Both the position numbers and the translations under genes were made by a program. DNA of 64,000 nt from Balaenoptera acutorostrata (taxonomy: Eukaryota; Chordata; Mammalia; Artiodactyla; Balaenopteridae): contig NC_080075.1 of assembly GCF_949987535.1 (NCBI RefSeq), positions 56,475,636 to 56,539,635 of the forward strand, given 5' to 3'. Below the pieces are notes generated by a model. It did no database searches, was not told where the DNA came from, and saw only the letters and a program-made list of their open reading frames with translations. Shown piece by piece: positions 21,691-33,985 of this stretch. The first letter of the stretch is position 1; each line of letters starts with the position of its first letter.

Positions 21691-22950
21691 AAGTAGAATT
21701 AACCCAACAAGGATTCTGTGTTGAGATAAATGAATACATGGATCCCAACTGGTGCTTCTGGGCTAAAAGCAGTTGGGAGCCAAGGGGGTGGAGAGTCCCT
21801 TCAGAGGTCCTGCCTTGCTCTCTGCCATGGAGCTATAACATAAGTCAAACCAGACAGTGACTGGTGGCCCATACTGAAGACCTTTAATGACTGAGCAGAT
21901 CTCAATCTCTGTTTCTTTCCCATTCCTGTTCAAGGATTGAGCACCTCTGAACTCTTTTTTTTTTTTAGCATTGCTTTCAGAGGTTTTATCACATTCTTCC
22001 CAACTTTAGCTTTCTGCCCAGCAAGAAGAGAAGCCTTCTAGCTAATAAGCAGCTGTAATACAGGGAGTTGAGGTTGTTCTTGTTTAAAAAAACAAAACAA
22101 AATGGCAGCAGTAGAGCATTGGTATTCATAGTTTTGACTGTGAGCAACTCAGAAGGCCCATGACTTGTGGTGATTTGTAATTTTTCTGAGGGGTAAGTCA
22201 GTCTAATGTGTATGTCTAGCACACCTCCCACATCTAAAATTCACCACAGCTTTATTCTGCATTCACGTGCCAACTAACTTCTACAATGATAAAAACATGT
22301 TTCTCTGTGGGAAACTTTCCTGAAAAGAAACCCAGCTACAAATGCTGTAAAATAAATGAAGATTTGATAAACAGACCTAAAAAGTTATTTGCAAATTTGA
22401 AAGATCTTAAATTTTTCTGGACTTGCCTCACAAGAGTTGGCAGCATTCGGACATGAAAATTAAGGCAGAATCTTTTCTGGCTTTTGATAAGTGACGTCTT
22501 AGGATGTGTATCAGTTAGTTACTGCACATTAACTTCTTCTATGGAACTATGATTAGACAATATTAGATTGCCTTTTCATAAAGAGACATAGCATCATAAA
22601 AGAGAGACCAAACCTAAAGATGATAAAAGGACAGATTACTAAAAGTGATTTTTGGTGTTTGTTTTTTTCTTGTTAATACTATAGTTAAAAACCCAAACAG
22701 CTTACTGTAATTCCCAGGAAATAACATTCATCATATTTTTGAAAGTGCTTTCACAAAGGAAAAAGATGATGAAAGAGATTCTACCCACTTGAGAATCAGA
22801 TGACCAGGATGTGGGATACTTAGGAACTGATTGTCATATCTGATGTCTTACACACTGTTCTAACACACGCTGCATGAAGTTTTGGGCAAGGCTAGTAGAG
22901 GTAAATAGGAGGTTTAAGAATCTGAGATGGTACCTAACTTCCCACAGCTT
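21691..22950 (+). other. Intron sequence, nothing recognised
   Basis: I find no repeat family, exon or RNA gene in this AT-rich stretch. Confidence 0.5.
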
Positions 22951-22954
22951 GCTG

Positions 22955-23175
22955 TGGAGGCAGTACAGTGCCAGACTGCTGAGGGTTCAGATCATGCCTA
23001 TTTGATCTGGGAAAGTTATTCAACCTCCCTGTACCGCATTTCCGTATCTGTTAAATGAGGATAATAATAGTACCTATCTCATGGGATTGCATGAATTAAT
23101 ATACATAGAATTCTTAGCACCTGGGAGAGAGTAAACCATTGTTATTGCTATAGTCATTGCTATTATTTTTGTTGT
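22955..23175 (+). mobile_element. MIR SINE, sense
   Basis: The landmarks are 'tgccagactgctgagggttc', 'gatctgggaaagttattcaa', 'cctccctgtaccgcatttcc', 'gaggataataatagtaccta' and 'ttcttagcacctggga', in MIR order. Confidence 0.85.
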
Positions 23176-23594
23176 GATTGAGAAGGGGCTGTCAAGCTAA
23201 CTTAAAAGAAAAGGCGGTGGGGGAGGTGGGGGATTGACTTACAGCTGTTAGTTTCCGAGGAAAAAAAATGTTTTACCATGTGAGCCAGATATAATTAAAT
23301 TATAATATAATTTAACATTGTTAATTAATGTTAACACTGGGTCCTGGAATTGAAGAAAACACTGGTTTCTCACCTGAGTATCTGGAGTAGCCTTGTAGTA
23401 CCCAGTGGAGCAGAAGTGAGAGGGAGTTGCCGACCAGCCATAAAGTTGTGCTTGCTTCAGTCTCTTCCAATCTCCAAAGTATTTGCCCTTCTCCTTCTCT
23501 TCTCTTCTCTTCTTCAGGTTTAGATCACTCAGTCTGGAGCCTGAAACTCAGTAGGGTATTGATTTAGTCTCCCATTATCTCCCTTCTCCCCTTC

Positions 23595-23705
23595 CTGTCC
23601 CCACTCTAGCTATGGATTTTAATCTTAGCCTGTCTTCTGACTCTGTGTGACCATAAGCAAATCACTTTGACCTCAATTGCCCACTCTTTAAATGGAATAA
23701 AAATG
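23595..23705 (+). mobile_element. MIR SINE fragment, sense
   Basis: The core 'tctgactctgtgtgaccata', 'agcaaatcactttgacctc' and 'actctttaaatggaataaa' matches a truncated MIR. Confidence 0.6.
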
Positions 23706-23750
23706 GCTCTGCACATTCAGAGAACAACTGGGGAGATTTATGGAAATGCA

Positions 23751-23802
23751 TTTTCCAATTTCTTTTTTTTAATTAATTTATTTATTTATTTTCCAATTTC
23801 TT
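23751..23802 (-). mobile_element. Tail-only retroinsertion: TTTA-rich tract between perfect TSDs
   Basis: Fourteen bases, ttttccaatttctt, occur identically at 23751-23764 and 23789-23802. Between them lie only 24 bases, T8 then aattaatttatttatt. That is what the antisense A-tail of the CHR SINEs here looks like, with no SINE or L1 body. Confidence 0.8.
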
Positions 23803-24319
23803 AAAAGGAGGATTCCTTGACAGGATGGAATTCATAGTAAAAAGGCTATTTCCCAAGGAAGAAAGTTCTTTATTCCAGTACATGGGCTTTACCACCTAGT
23901 AGTGCCAGAGCTGTTTAATTTCAGCTCTGCTATCACTAGCCAGTACGTTTTTGAATACTACTTTTTTATTTGCCCTCCTCTTTCAAATATGCACAGGCAC
24001 TAATCCACGTTATGGCTTTACAGACAGTAAATTAAATTACATGAATTCTGAACACAGTGTTTTTGAGCTGTAGAGAGTCTGCAGCCTTTGAAACCACTAA
24101 CTTAATTTTGTATAACTCTTATTCGGTAACTCAAAAAGAGCCAAACTTTTTCCTTTTGAATTTGGTTTAAAAAATAATAATAAATTGATCCCAGGCAGTG
24201 GTCCTGGGTGCCAGATTTTATCTGGGATCTAAATCTTCTGTCTACATTGAAAATCTGCCAGAGTTAAGAGGTAAGCAATGCTAATGAAGATGTGATATAT
24301 GACTTTTACCTTAGCTACA

Positions 24320-24440
24320 ACCTTGTGGTCTCAGCTGTGTGACTTTGGGCAGGTCACTTAATGTATCTGAGTTTAGATTTCCTTATCTGCAAATTTATAT
24401 CCACAATAAATTGTTGAGAGAATTAAATGAACTTTAAATC
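24320..24440 (+). mobile_element. MIR SINE fragment, sense
   Basis: The core 'gctgtgtgactttgggcagg', 'tcacttaatgtatctgagtt' and 'ttgagagaattaaatgaac' is a clear MIR. Confidence 0.8.
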
Positions 24441-24479
24441 TTTATTGAGCACTTTCAAAATATCTATTTGTCTGCATAT

Positions 24480-27430
24480 AAAATCCTACCTCTAAAAGAG
24501 CAGATGTAAGTGGAAGATTTTTCCAATATACTGTCAGTACTTAAATTAGAATAAGTTCATTCAAGGCAAAAGCTCTGTTCCCATCTTTCATAGAGTCTTC
24601 TTCCACAGTAAATAAATACTTATTGAAGAAAGCTGAACACTTTTCTAAATTATTTTTAATTCACTTTAGCATTTTGTCACATTCCTTTGAAGAGCCTTGA
24701 TTTTAGCAAATCTTTATCATTTGAGGATGTTGTGTGTGTCTGTGTGTATAAGTATGAGCATATTTAAAACAACCCAGACTCAGTGGAAAGAGGATGATCA
24801 CACTGGGTAATTGGGTTGTTTGGGGTTTTTCTGTGTTTTTTTAATGGGGATTATTGTTTTAACAAGTGTAATAAAACTGATTTTCATTTGTCACTTGTAA
24901 ATTTATTTCTAAGGCAATTTCTAAGATAAGATTTTAGAAATCTTTAGAGCAATAATCACAACATTTCAATACGTGATGCTTTCCCATTTTTATATACTCA
25001 CACTCATTTGGATGTGTGTGTATATATATACACACACACACACATTTGGTTTTTTAAATTATAGCTTTAATTATATAATAATCACACAGTATATCATACC
25101 TAGTAAGTGGTTCTGAAATAGGAAAAGCGACATACAAATCGATGCTGCTTATTCTTTGTGGCATTGGTTATTATTTCACTGATCTTACATATTTTGTTTG
25201 ATGTAACTATATAAGCAACGTCTTCAACTATTTCTCAAGAGAAGATCATCCTAAGTCTCACACTTTTAGAGGATATCACATTTTAACTGGCTTTTTTTTT
25301 AATGAAGTCAATTCCCTGTACTAAATTGCTAAAATAAAATAAAACAGCTTTCTAAGAATATGTTTGTTCTCCTACATACGATTAATGCAATGTGCATCGA
25401 GTATCCAGTTTCTGTGCACGTATCAATGTAACAGACTTTTGAAAAAGGAGGAAACATTTACTAAGTTCTTCAAAGTTAGAAGCAGGTAAAGTCTGATGCT
25501 TATAAACCAAGTATTTTGGAAGACAAACTGCATTCCTTAATCTATGGCAGCTTCTCCTTTTTGGTTCTTCTTGTTTTTTTCTGCTGCTCATAGATCCAAG
25601 AGTGTGTTTAGATGCAGGAGGTGCTCCAGAGACACTCCGAATGTTTCCAAGCAATGACACTGAAAGTGCCCCCCTGCCACCCAGATAGCTGCATACCATT
25701 TAAAACTATACTTTCAGGTCAAAGTCTGTAAGGGCTTTCAGAACAACCTTGTTAACCCTTTCTGAAAGGGTTACATTTTTTAAAAGTTTATCTGCAGTAT
25801 GTAAGTTTTCAAAAGCTGTTAAGTTCTTATGAAAAATTACTTGCTATAACTTTCCATGGCTGATGATATGCTAGCAAAAGCCATTTCAGTATCACCTTCA
25901 CTAGGTACCTACTAGCTTCTAATTAAGCACAGTCGGTTGTTCTGTGGGCCTCTCTGTAAATGCACTCTACTTGAATTTACTATTACTTGTGGATTTTGCA
26001 CCAGCGAAGATTTTTAAGGATTCTGGCCCAGTTCAGTTTCTCGGTTTAACAAAGAGGTTAGAAATTGGAAAAGATTCTTTGATGATGATTAAAGTGCAGT
26101 TCACACTGCCACCCCTTTGATTTGACTGCTGAAACAGCAGATGTGGTAAAGCCACACTCCTTTAAGCGAAACTAAAGTGTGCTGCTACACGCTCACCTGG
26201 GTGAATTTCAGCTCCTGCTAGATAGTGTAAAGGGGTTGCAGGTTTCCCTCCTTTGGCACGTTGGAATTTATATTTAGTCTTTATTATTAAAAGCAGTAAA
26301 TTTTTAAATATATATAGAATCTGTGGTTTTCGGTATAACAAATTATTGCCGAACTTTTGTGTCCCACCTCTTCCTCTATAATCACAGTTAAGAAGGCCAG
26401 GTTAGCTCTTAGAGTGTAAGCTCTCTTTTAAATCATTGAATGTCTGCCTGTATTGCAAATAATGACCTGCTTTATCTGTAACTACTTTTTCTGAAATGAC
26501 TGTGCTCTTGCATTTATTGGTTTATTGACGTGATTACTTTAAAACAGTAAAACTAATGGATAAAAATAAAGTATAAAAGTCTCTTTTAAAAGTGTCCTGA
26601 GTGGATAGACAACTAGAAGTACTTTGCCCTTGCAACATGGTTCTTTACAGAGTCTTAAATCTGGTGTGTTTAGCCCACAAAGCACATGTTAATATTAAGT
26701 TGTTTTTAAAGTGATGGAGTTGCATCACCATGGTTCTTCTGTGCTCTGTGGGATATCATGTTGCTTTAGTGTAATGAGTCCTGGGCTCCTAAATTTTTTT
26801 CTCCATGCTGGAAATGATTACATAAAACTGAATGGCTATATCTGAAGTCTTATGAATCTTGAGAATTTCTTATTCTTCAGGAAAAATATTACAAAGACTT
26901 TTCTTATTTTTTGAGGGGGAAAACTTGAATTTGTAACAAGTTTCTGTTAAAAATATCAGCGATTTTAGGTTATATAGCATTCTGTTTGAAAAACAAGCAG
27001 TCTTTCTGCTGCAAGGTCTGTATTTTAACTTTGTGCAGATGTGTGCTGAAAGAACATGATGTGCTTATTTGTTGCATTTATGCTACTTTCTTACTTTAAG
27101 TAAGATGGATGAAATTACATATTAAATAAAAACAGCAGGTCAGACAGCAGTCCTTAGCAAACTGAAAAAGCCTTTCAGAGACAGTGGAGAAAATGAGACT
27201 ATGATTTTAATAACGCATGGACTTTTGAGAGAATTGTCTACTTAAACGCATATATATAATAAATTCTCTGTGGGATTTATCAGTGTTAACTGTCTAATGT
27301 TTAAAACTAATATGCCATTAAATTGTGTTGGTGAAATGTTACCCAAAGTATTGTTTTATATCTTAACCAAATACAGCACTTTAATTTTGATGTAACTGCG
27401 GTTATAAACAGACACACACTGATATGTATA
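24480..27430 (+). other. Repeat-poor intron block of about 3 kb
   Basis: Apart from short GT/TA/CA tracts I recognise no transposon here, in contrast to the rest of the window. A 105-codon minus-strand frame (25382-25699), with the internal segment GSMSSRKKQEEPKRRS, is open but unrecognised. It has no poly(A) signal or splice context that I can defend, so it is reported only as an observation. Confidence 0.5.
25013..25044. repeat. (TG)n(TA)n(CA)n simple repeat
   Basis: Eight bases of TG, ten of TA and fourteen of CA follow each other, an alternating purine-pyrimidine run of 32 bp. Positions 25013-25038 form a perfect palindrome. Confidence 0.95.
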
Positions 27431-27439
27431 GCATGAAAC

Positions 27440-27580
27440 TCCAGTTAGTGAAAAGAGCTGTGTGGCCTTGGGCAAGTTATTTAACCTCCCTAAACATCAA
27501 TTTTCCCTTTCTGTATGATGTGATACCTACCTTTCAGGATTATTGTCAGGATTAAATGAGAACATCTATCAAGCACTGTT
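27440..27580 (+). mobile_element. MIR SINE, sense
   Basis: The core 'gctgtgtggccttgggcaag', 'ttatttaacctccctaaac' and 'caggattaaatgagaacatc' is MIR. Confidence 0.85.
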
Positions 27581-28220
27581 TTTTCAGAACATGTCTTACA
27601 TTCACATAAAGTACAGTGTGTTTTTATATGGTACTTTTGAGCCAGAAAGTACTTTGTATTGAGTATTTCTTATACTCAATTCTAAAATGAAACTGTGTAT
27701 TGGACATTACTTATCACACTCGATTCTAGAGTAAAAATTCAAAATAATGTAGAATAAATTATTCTTACGTTATTTAAAGAACGCATGTTTATTGAGTGGC
27801 TACTGAGCAAAAAACATTGTTTCCTATCATTTACAGTTGAATATATTTGAAATCCAATAATGGAGAGGTCAAACTCAAGCTATTCCCAGTTTATTTTATA
27901 GTCCCTCTCCCCTTTTGTTTCCTGTTTTCCTTTTTCTGCAACCCTGTTGTAACTTTCAGAAAGTTTTCAAAATAAAAAAGCATCTGACTTTGTTCCATAG
28001 TCATTTAAAAATAGGGTTGATCAATACTGAAGCATTAGCTAGGAGCACAATTTGGTGCTTTTTTATTGATTTCAGTTACCATTGCCCTCAGGCTTGTGTG
28101 TGTGAGGATGAAAATGATATATGAAATATGCACCCAGGTTAAACAAACCAATATTCTTTGTACATCTGTAACCACTATAAACAGAATTCTTTATATGGAA
28201 GTGACTTTAGTAGCAGTTAG

Positions 28221-28222
<2 letters not shown>

Positions 28223-28250
<28 letters not shown>
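28223..28250. repeat. (AC)14 microsatellite
   Basis: This is an uninterrupted AC dinucleotide run of 28 bp in the intron. Confidence 0.98.
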
Positions 28251-28254
<4 letters not shown>

Positions 28255-28259
28255 CCTTA

Positions 28260-29526
28260 TGACTCCAAGTAGCCTCCTGAGCCAGTGTTTTTGTTATTGA
28301 GACCAAGACTTGTACATTGCTTTGGGAAGTTTCTGCTTTTTAGTTACTTTTATTAGTTATAAAATGCTATTCAAGGTTATTATAGATTTTCAATTCATGA
28401 ATATACTTTTTTGGCATTTTATCAGTTGATTGTAAGCCAGAATCTTGGGGATTTGAAAGATGTTCTGCTAAATAGCCAGTTGCAGACCAGTCAAGCCAAG
28501 AGGGTAAATACCAGGGAAATCTGCTCAGCAGGGCCTGTCTTATTTAAAAAGTTGTGCAAGGAAGTTGGCTGTGGGCAGAGGTTGTCATGTGTCATCTGCC
28601 CCATCAGTCAGAACTTTAGCAGCTGTTCCCTGTCACTAGGGCCCTTATGTGCTACTGCTCATCCATCAGCACTAACAGATACCGCTGCCTCTCCGTGGGC
28701 CAGGGAAGCCATGGACACACAGAGATAAAGTGTGTATCTCACTGGCCACCAGTTGGGATGGACGCTCATTTAAAAAAAGGGAGCCCAAGCAACAACTCCT
28801 TGGTCTTTCATTAAACCCTTAACCAAAATATATTCAAGAAAATAAGTTGGATTTTGGTGAATCTGTTTTTGACTTAAAATACGGCTTTGGAAAGGTAGGA
28901 GGATTGCATGTTCGAACCCAAAGAGATGCCCCTGGCTAAATGAGAGTTGAGAGAGCTTTCTCCACCAAATAACAGATTATCACTACCAGATTATCACTGA
29001 AGAGGCCTTTTCTAGTTGAACACAACAATGTAAGGAAAGACTGAAAATCACAAGCATTCCTTTTGTGATCATGCAGCAACCTGACAAATGGGATACCTCT
29101 CAATTCTGATCATAGACAAGCCTCCGTTTCCTTTTCCCCTGTTTGTATTCCAAAGACATCTTTAGAGGAAAGGATTTGAGGGCATTAGTATCACTATCTG
29201 TCTGATTACTGTGTTGACATTTTTTAAGAGCCATTAATAATAGGAAATGGAACTTGATGTAGAAAATTACCCAGCCAAGGATTATCAAGAAAGTAAGCTA
29301 CAACCTAATATTCAGATGAGATTGAAGGGAAATTCAGCTTAACCCTATAATTGTTTTTTTCTTAATTAACTTATTACTGAACTCCAAAGCTAAGTAATTG
29401 AGAGGCAGCTGTACAAGCAAGGGAAATGGTAAACATAGCAAAGGGAAATTGAGAAAGACAAATGTTTTTATTTTATAAATATTGCAGCTATATAATATGT
29501 AAAGAATATAAAGTAATATTAATCTT
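28260..29526 (+). other. Intron sequence, nothing recognised
   Basis: No transposon or exon is identified. The frame at 28411-28728 shows no family resemblance. Confidence 0.5.
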
Positions 29527-29805
29527 AAGATTATACAATTGTGGGCTTCCCTGGTGGCGCAGTGGTTGAGAATCTGCCCGCCAATGCGGGGGACACGGGT
29601 TCGAGCCCTGGTCCGGGAAGATCCCACATGCCGCAGAGCAACTAGGCCCGCGAGCCACAATTACTGAGCCTGCGCGTCCGGAGCCTGTGCTCCGCAACAA
29701 GAGAGGCCGCGGTGGTGAGAGGCCCGCGCACCGCGATGAAGAGTGACACCCGGTCTCCGCAACTGGAGAAAGCCCTCGCACAGAAACGAAGACCCAACAC
29801 AGCCA

Positions 29806-29844
<39 letters not shown>

Positions 29845-29860
29845 AAAGATTATACAATTG
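29527..29860 (+). mobile_element. CHR SINE with TSDs, sense
   Basis: The body is 29542-29845, from 'tgggcttccctggtggcgca' to a tail of AAAT repeats (about 29806-29845). The 15-bp TSD aagattatacaattg is identical at 29527-29541 and 29846-29860. It is among the least diverged SINEs here. Confidence 0.95.
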
Positions 29861-30551
29861 AGGTCTTACTTGCAATGCTTCCATTTTGGAAGAAAGTTAC
29901 TTTTTCTTTTTGATAATCCCCTCATATTTTTTCTGTTGACTCTGAATGCTTAATGTACTTGATATTATTTAGTCCATGTGAGGCTTGACTGTTGATGGAA
30001 TTTGAGAATTATTAGGTTGAGTGTATGCTTGCACAGGTAACGCTGTCATCATGGGTACACAGAAGTAAAGAGCAATGAATGATCTGGCATATGAGTAGAG
30101 TGATTTATTTGTCAAAAGCTGGCAATGCTTGTTGGATGTTTTGCCAGATTTTGATAGCATCAATTTATTGTTTGCCTAATAAATAATTTAAATTCAAGTA
30201 AGTTTTCCTAACTGAAATTTTGGGAAACATGAAGCAAATATAGGTATCCTTATTTAGAAAATATATATGACACTAAACTCTAATGAACATTGCACTGTAA
30301 GACGTTTCTGGTGCTGATTCTGAGCAGGTGATTCATTGGAAAATGGCACAAAAACCTAAAGTTATCCCCTCCCTTTTTTTCCCCAAGACACATCATCTAT
30401 TATGGCATGGGACACATAGTAGATTTTCAATAAAGACCAATTGATTCATTGATATATGGATCTGAGATGAATAAGGAGTGACCTGTGTAAGGAGATTGGA
30501 AAATAAGTAATATTATTAATAAGTGTTGGGTTTTTTTTTTTTCCTCTGCAG
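29861..30551 (+). other. End of the 26-kb SRBD1 intron; short L2 3' end inside
   Basis: This is mostly unassigned intron. A short L2-like sense 3' end is visible at 30385-30450 ('gggacacatagtagattttc' then 'aataaagacc'). The intron closes with a T12 tract, ttcctctgcag, at 30531-30551, a strong acceptor. Confidence 0.6.
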
Positions 30552-30736
30552 GTTTTTATCATTTGTTGGAGGGACACTGTGTGAGATTGGCAAGCCTGAA
30601 ATGCAACAAAAAATAAATTCATTCCTTGACAGAGAAGGAATAGAGAAAACTGCAGAAAGATTGCAAACAACAGTACACACCTTACAGGTCATCATAGATG
30701 GTCTCAGCCAGCCTGAGAGCTTTGACTTTCGAACAG
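30552..30736 (+). CDS. SRBD1: SRBD1 coding exon: conserved helical segment before S1
   Basis: This 185-nt exon has a strong acceptor (poly(T), ttcctctgcag) and the donor gtaaac. Its first G completes AGG (Arg) from the previous exon; 61 codons follow and one G is left over for the next exon. The translation includes [20 protein letters not shown], then [17 protein letters not shown] and [20 protein letters not shown]. In Tex-like proteins the corresponding region joins the helix-hairpin-helix module to the S1 domain and ends with 'L-DP/QP--D-R' just before it. The open frame runs on past the donor into a MIR, but the GT at 30737 and the phase match with the next exon fix the boundary. Length and phase agree with a functional gene; no stop or indel is present. 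Confidence 0.95.
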
Positions 30737-30764
30737 GTAAACAACTGAACTTGAATAACAGCAC

Positions 30765-30955
30765 CTTTCACTTGCATAGCTCACAATAATCCTAAGCCAT
30801 TGGATTCTCCATTCTCCCATTCTATCCATGAGAAAACTAAAGCGTAGTGACCTTCCTTCAAAGTCATTGCAGCTAGTTAGTATCCAAAGCCGAAGCTAAA
30901 AGCCAGGTCTCCAGAACCCTTGTCCCAGGCTTATTTCCCATCACACTAGACTAAG
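30765..30955 (-). mobile_element. MIR SINE, antisense
   Basis: Reverse-complement MIR landmarks are present: 'ctcacaataatcctaagcca', 'tatccatgagaaaactaaag', 'agtcattgcagctagttagt' and 'ccaggtctccagaacccttg'. It lies 28 bases after the donor of the preceding exon. Confidence 0.75.
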
Positions 30956-33260
30956 TGCATCATGCATGTGCTGGCATGTGCATAGAGGCACACATTCTTC
31001 ATGATCCTTTTGTAAACTGTTTTTACCTCATAAGAGTCAGAAGTCCAAGGTAAAGCATTCGATTCACAAACTAAAGTGAATCTTCTCCCTCAATTACAGC
31101 CTTCCAAGTTCCTGGATTCTATGTCAATGAACACATTGAACAAATAAGATACTATCTCTCTGTTGATTTTCCTTCTAACTAAAAGTCTCTCAGCTTTCAG
31201 CACAGGTAGATGGTGAGGGAAGTATAACAGCCATAGCTGTTGAGAGCAATGACCCGGTGAGAAGGAATTAAGGTATCAAATGACCTACTTCCCAAGGAAA
31301 TTTGAATAGGAAGCCCTTAGATTTAAATGAATCTGTGCTTGTCTCACACCAGCTTTATGATACCATGTTAGGGCTTGGCTCTTTTCATTCTGGGTTAGGC
31401 TGTGTTGAGGCGGTTTCTTTGAAAAGATTTAAGGGAATTTGTGCTTACCCAGCAAGCTCAATGTACCATTCCCTCAACTTTTGTGTAAGTTTGAAATTAA
31501 TTTTAAGGTTGGAGAAAAATAAAATGAAACATACAGTAAGACCTATGCCAGAAATGCAGGAGTAGAAGCCTCTGTGTGGTCCATCCAAAGTGAATATTTC
31601 AGTAGACAAATCCATCTCCCTTTGCAGGTATTCTTATGTGTGAATTCCACCTAGGTGTTATCTAGCAGGAATACTAAGTGAGCAGTGGTTTTCAAGCACG
31701 GTGGGATTTGAGGGTGCTATGCCTAGAACCACTACATTAGAGGGTTGGCAAATATTCTCTGTACTGGCTTTTCTTGTCCATCTTATTTTTCGGTCTTGGT
31801 GTTGATTGCTCCATTATCCCAGTTACACTGTAGACTCAGAGCAAAGATCAATACTCAAATTATATAGTTCATTTAAACAACCAACAGCTAAGTTGGTCCT
31901 TACCTGGTTGAGCAGAAACAGATGCACCTGGGCTCTCAACTGAGCTTACCAGTTACTGCAGTGTTTATCACTGTGACAAGTGAAATTTCAGATAAATCTC
32001 TCTGAAACAAACTTTTGCCCTAGAGTAAGTCACAGTTTCCTAGATGTCTGAGAACTTTCGTTTTAATACTAAAAACATCCCCAGGAAGGAAGGCAGACAG
32101 TCTTACTTTTGAAGAGGCAGATAGTATTTTGGATGTTTCTGTATTACAGTATTTATGCTACATCTCTTTTCTTTTCTCCATTTTCTCAAAATTATTTCCT
32201 TTCTTGCCTCATTCTTTCTTCATACTCATCCTGTCTTCTGTTTTCCCAGTGACATAATCAATTCTATTTTATTAACACTCTGGTTGCTAGTTTCCATAAT
32301 TGAGTTCATCAGAGGCATCCAGGTGACAGAGGAGTGAATATGTAGCCTTGGCAATCAAAGTGTTAAAGTTTGCCTGGTACATGGAGGATTTTTGATTTCT
32401 CAGTGGCCCAGGCTGTCTTCAGAAACATGTTAAGTAGTTCTTGACTCTGATTTTCCATGCAAAATTAAACTAAGCAGCTGATCAGGAACCCTTGGGGAAT
32501 CTGTAGCAGCTGGACCTCTGTAAGAAAGAAGGGGGAAAAAAAGTTTCTAAGCATAAAAACAATGCCTATGGGGCCTCAGAAACCATCCTACCTCTGACCC
32601 TGATCAACAACTTAGTTTCACTTTGCTTTGACACAGTCCTTGCCCAGTGTAATGGCGCATTCAGTGGGTTTTTTGTTTTTGGAATTCACTGCTGCAGCAT
32701 CAGATGGAATTCTACACAATCAATTCCAGTGTTAACATATTGCTTTTTTATGAAGAAAATGAGATTTCAGGTTTAAAGAGGGTTTTTGTTTTGTTTTAAA
32801 GGCAAAAGGTGAATTTTTTAAAAACCTTGATTTCAGTATGGTTGGGCTGGGGGAGGGGAACCAAGAGGTGACCAGTTGTTAATACAAATGTAAAGGATAG
32901 CTTCAACAAGTAATCAGGATAAAGGCAACAGCTGTGGAGGAAAAGGAAATGGAATGGGCGGAGGGGAAAATGAGGTCTTAGTAAAAGGAGATTGGAGCAT
33001 AGAATGTGTTCTTTGTTATTAGAATCAACATTCAGTAATCCTAGGAAAGGGGGCCAAGAGGAGCATGGGTAAATGGGTAAATGGAATCCACAGATAATCC
33101 AAAAGCCCCCTTTAAATTGTGAGTTGTAACCTTCTCCACCATAAAACATTTGTTGTAGTTTTTGTTTTGTTTTAACTAAAGCCATAACGATTCCTTGGCC
33201 GGCTTTGTGCCTACCTTTGGGTGTGTAGTGTTAATGAACAGAGAAATGTACTGGAGCGAA
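30956..33260 (+). other. SRBD1 last intron, mostly unassigned
   Basis: I recognise no transposon in these 2.3 kb. The 129-codon minus frame at 32796-33185 has no resemblance to known proteins and no context that supports it. Confidence 0.5.
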
Positions 33261-33264
33261 CAAG

Positions 33265-33395
33265 GGAAGAGGGCTGTAAGGGACTTGAGAACAGAGATCT
33301 ATGCTTCATCTTTGTCTCTCAAGCACCCAGCAGAGTGCCTGGCCAGGAGGTAATAATAGGGGTTAATAAATGTTGTATGAATTGAATTGAAAGAG
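33265..33395 (+). mobile_element. L2 LINE 3' end, sense
   Basis: It shows 'cttgagaacagagatctatg', 'agcacccagcagagtgcctg' and 'ggttaataaatgttgtatga', the usual L2 3' end order. Confidence 0.75.
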
Positions 33396-33839
33396 GAGAA
33401 AGGAGATGAGGAGCGAATCTGGGTTTCTGAGCAATACATAATCAAGAATCCATAAATTTTGATTGGATAAATATATTCAAAGTGGATAGGAATTGATCCT
33501 TGAGCTCAGAATTTATGGAGAAAAGTGAGAAGACCATTTAAATTTCATCCACATTTGACTAAACATTAATGTATGTTCTACCCCCTTTAAACAGTTTGAG
33601 AATTCAGGTACTGGGGGAAAAACTCCCAATCTTCTATCTCCGAGGGTCTTATTTTCTCAGTGTTTGTGACTTAGCCTTGCATATTCATTGAACAAATATA
33701 CTTTCTCATCACCTCCTCATAAAGAAGAAAATAAGACTCTCTAATCTAAAATTTTAGTCCTTATGTATAGTGTTAATGTTTACGTGTTAGCAAGATAGAA
33801 TTTGAGGAGAAGGAAGTGTCTGAGTAAATTTTCTTGAAT

Positions 33840-33985
33840 TGTTTCTACTTGGCACATGCTGTTTCTCCAACTAGGATGCCTTTTCTCTGAAGGCAGGCCT
33901 GTATCTTCAGCTCCTTTTACATCCCCCCTCAATGCTTAATACTGGTCTGGGCACACAATCGATACATAGTCCATACTTACTCACT
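33840..33985 (+). mobile_element. L2-like 3' end fragment, sense
   Basis: It carries 'tctctgaaggcaggcctgta', 'aatgcttaatactggtctgg' and 'cacacaatcgatacatagtc', a diverged L2 3' end just upstream of the last exon. Confidence 0.5.
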
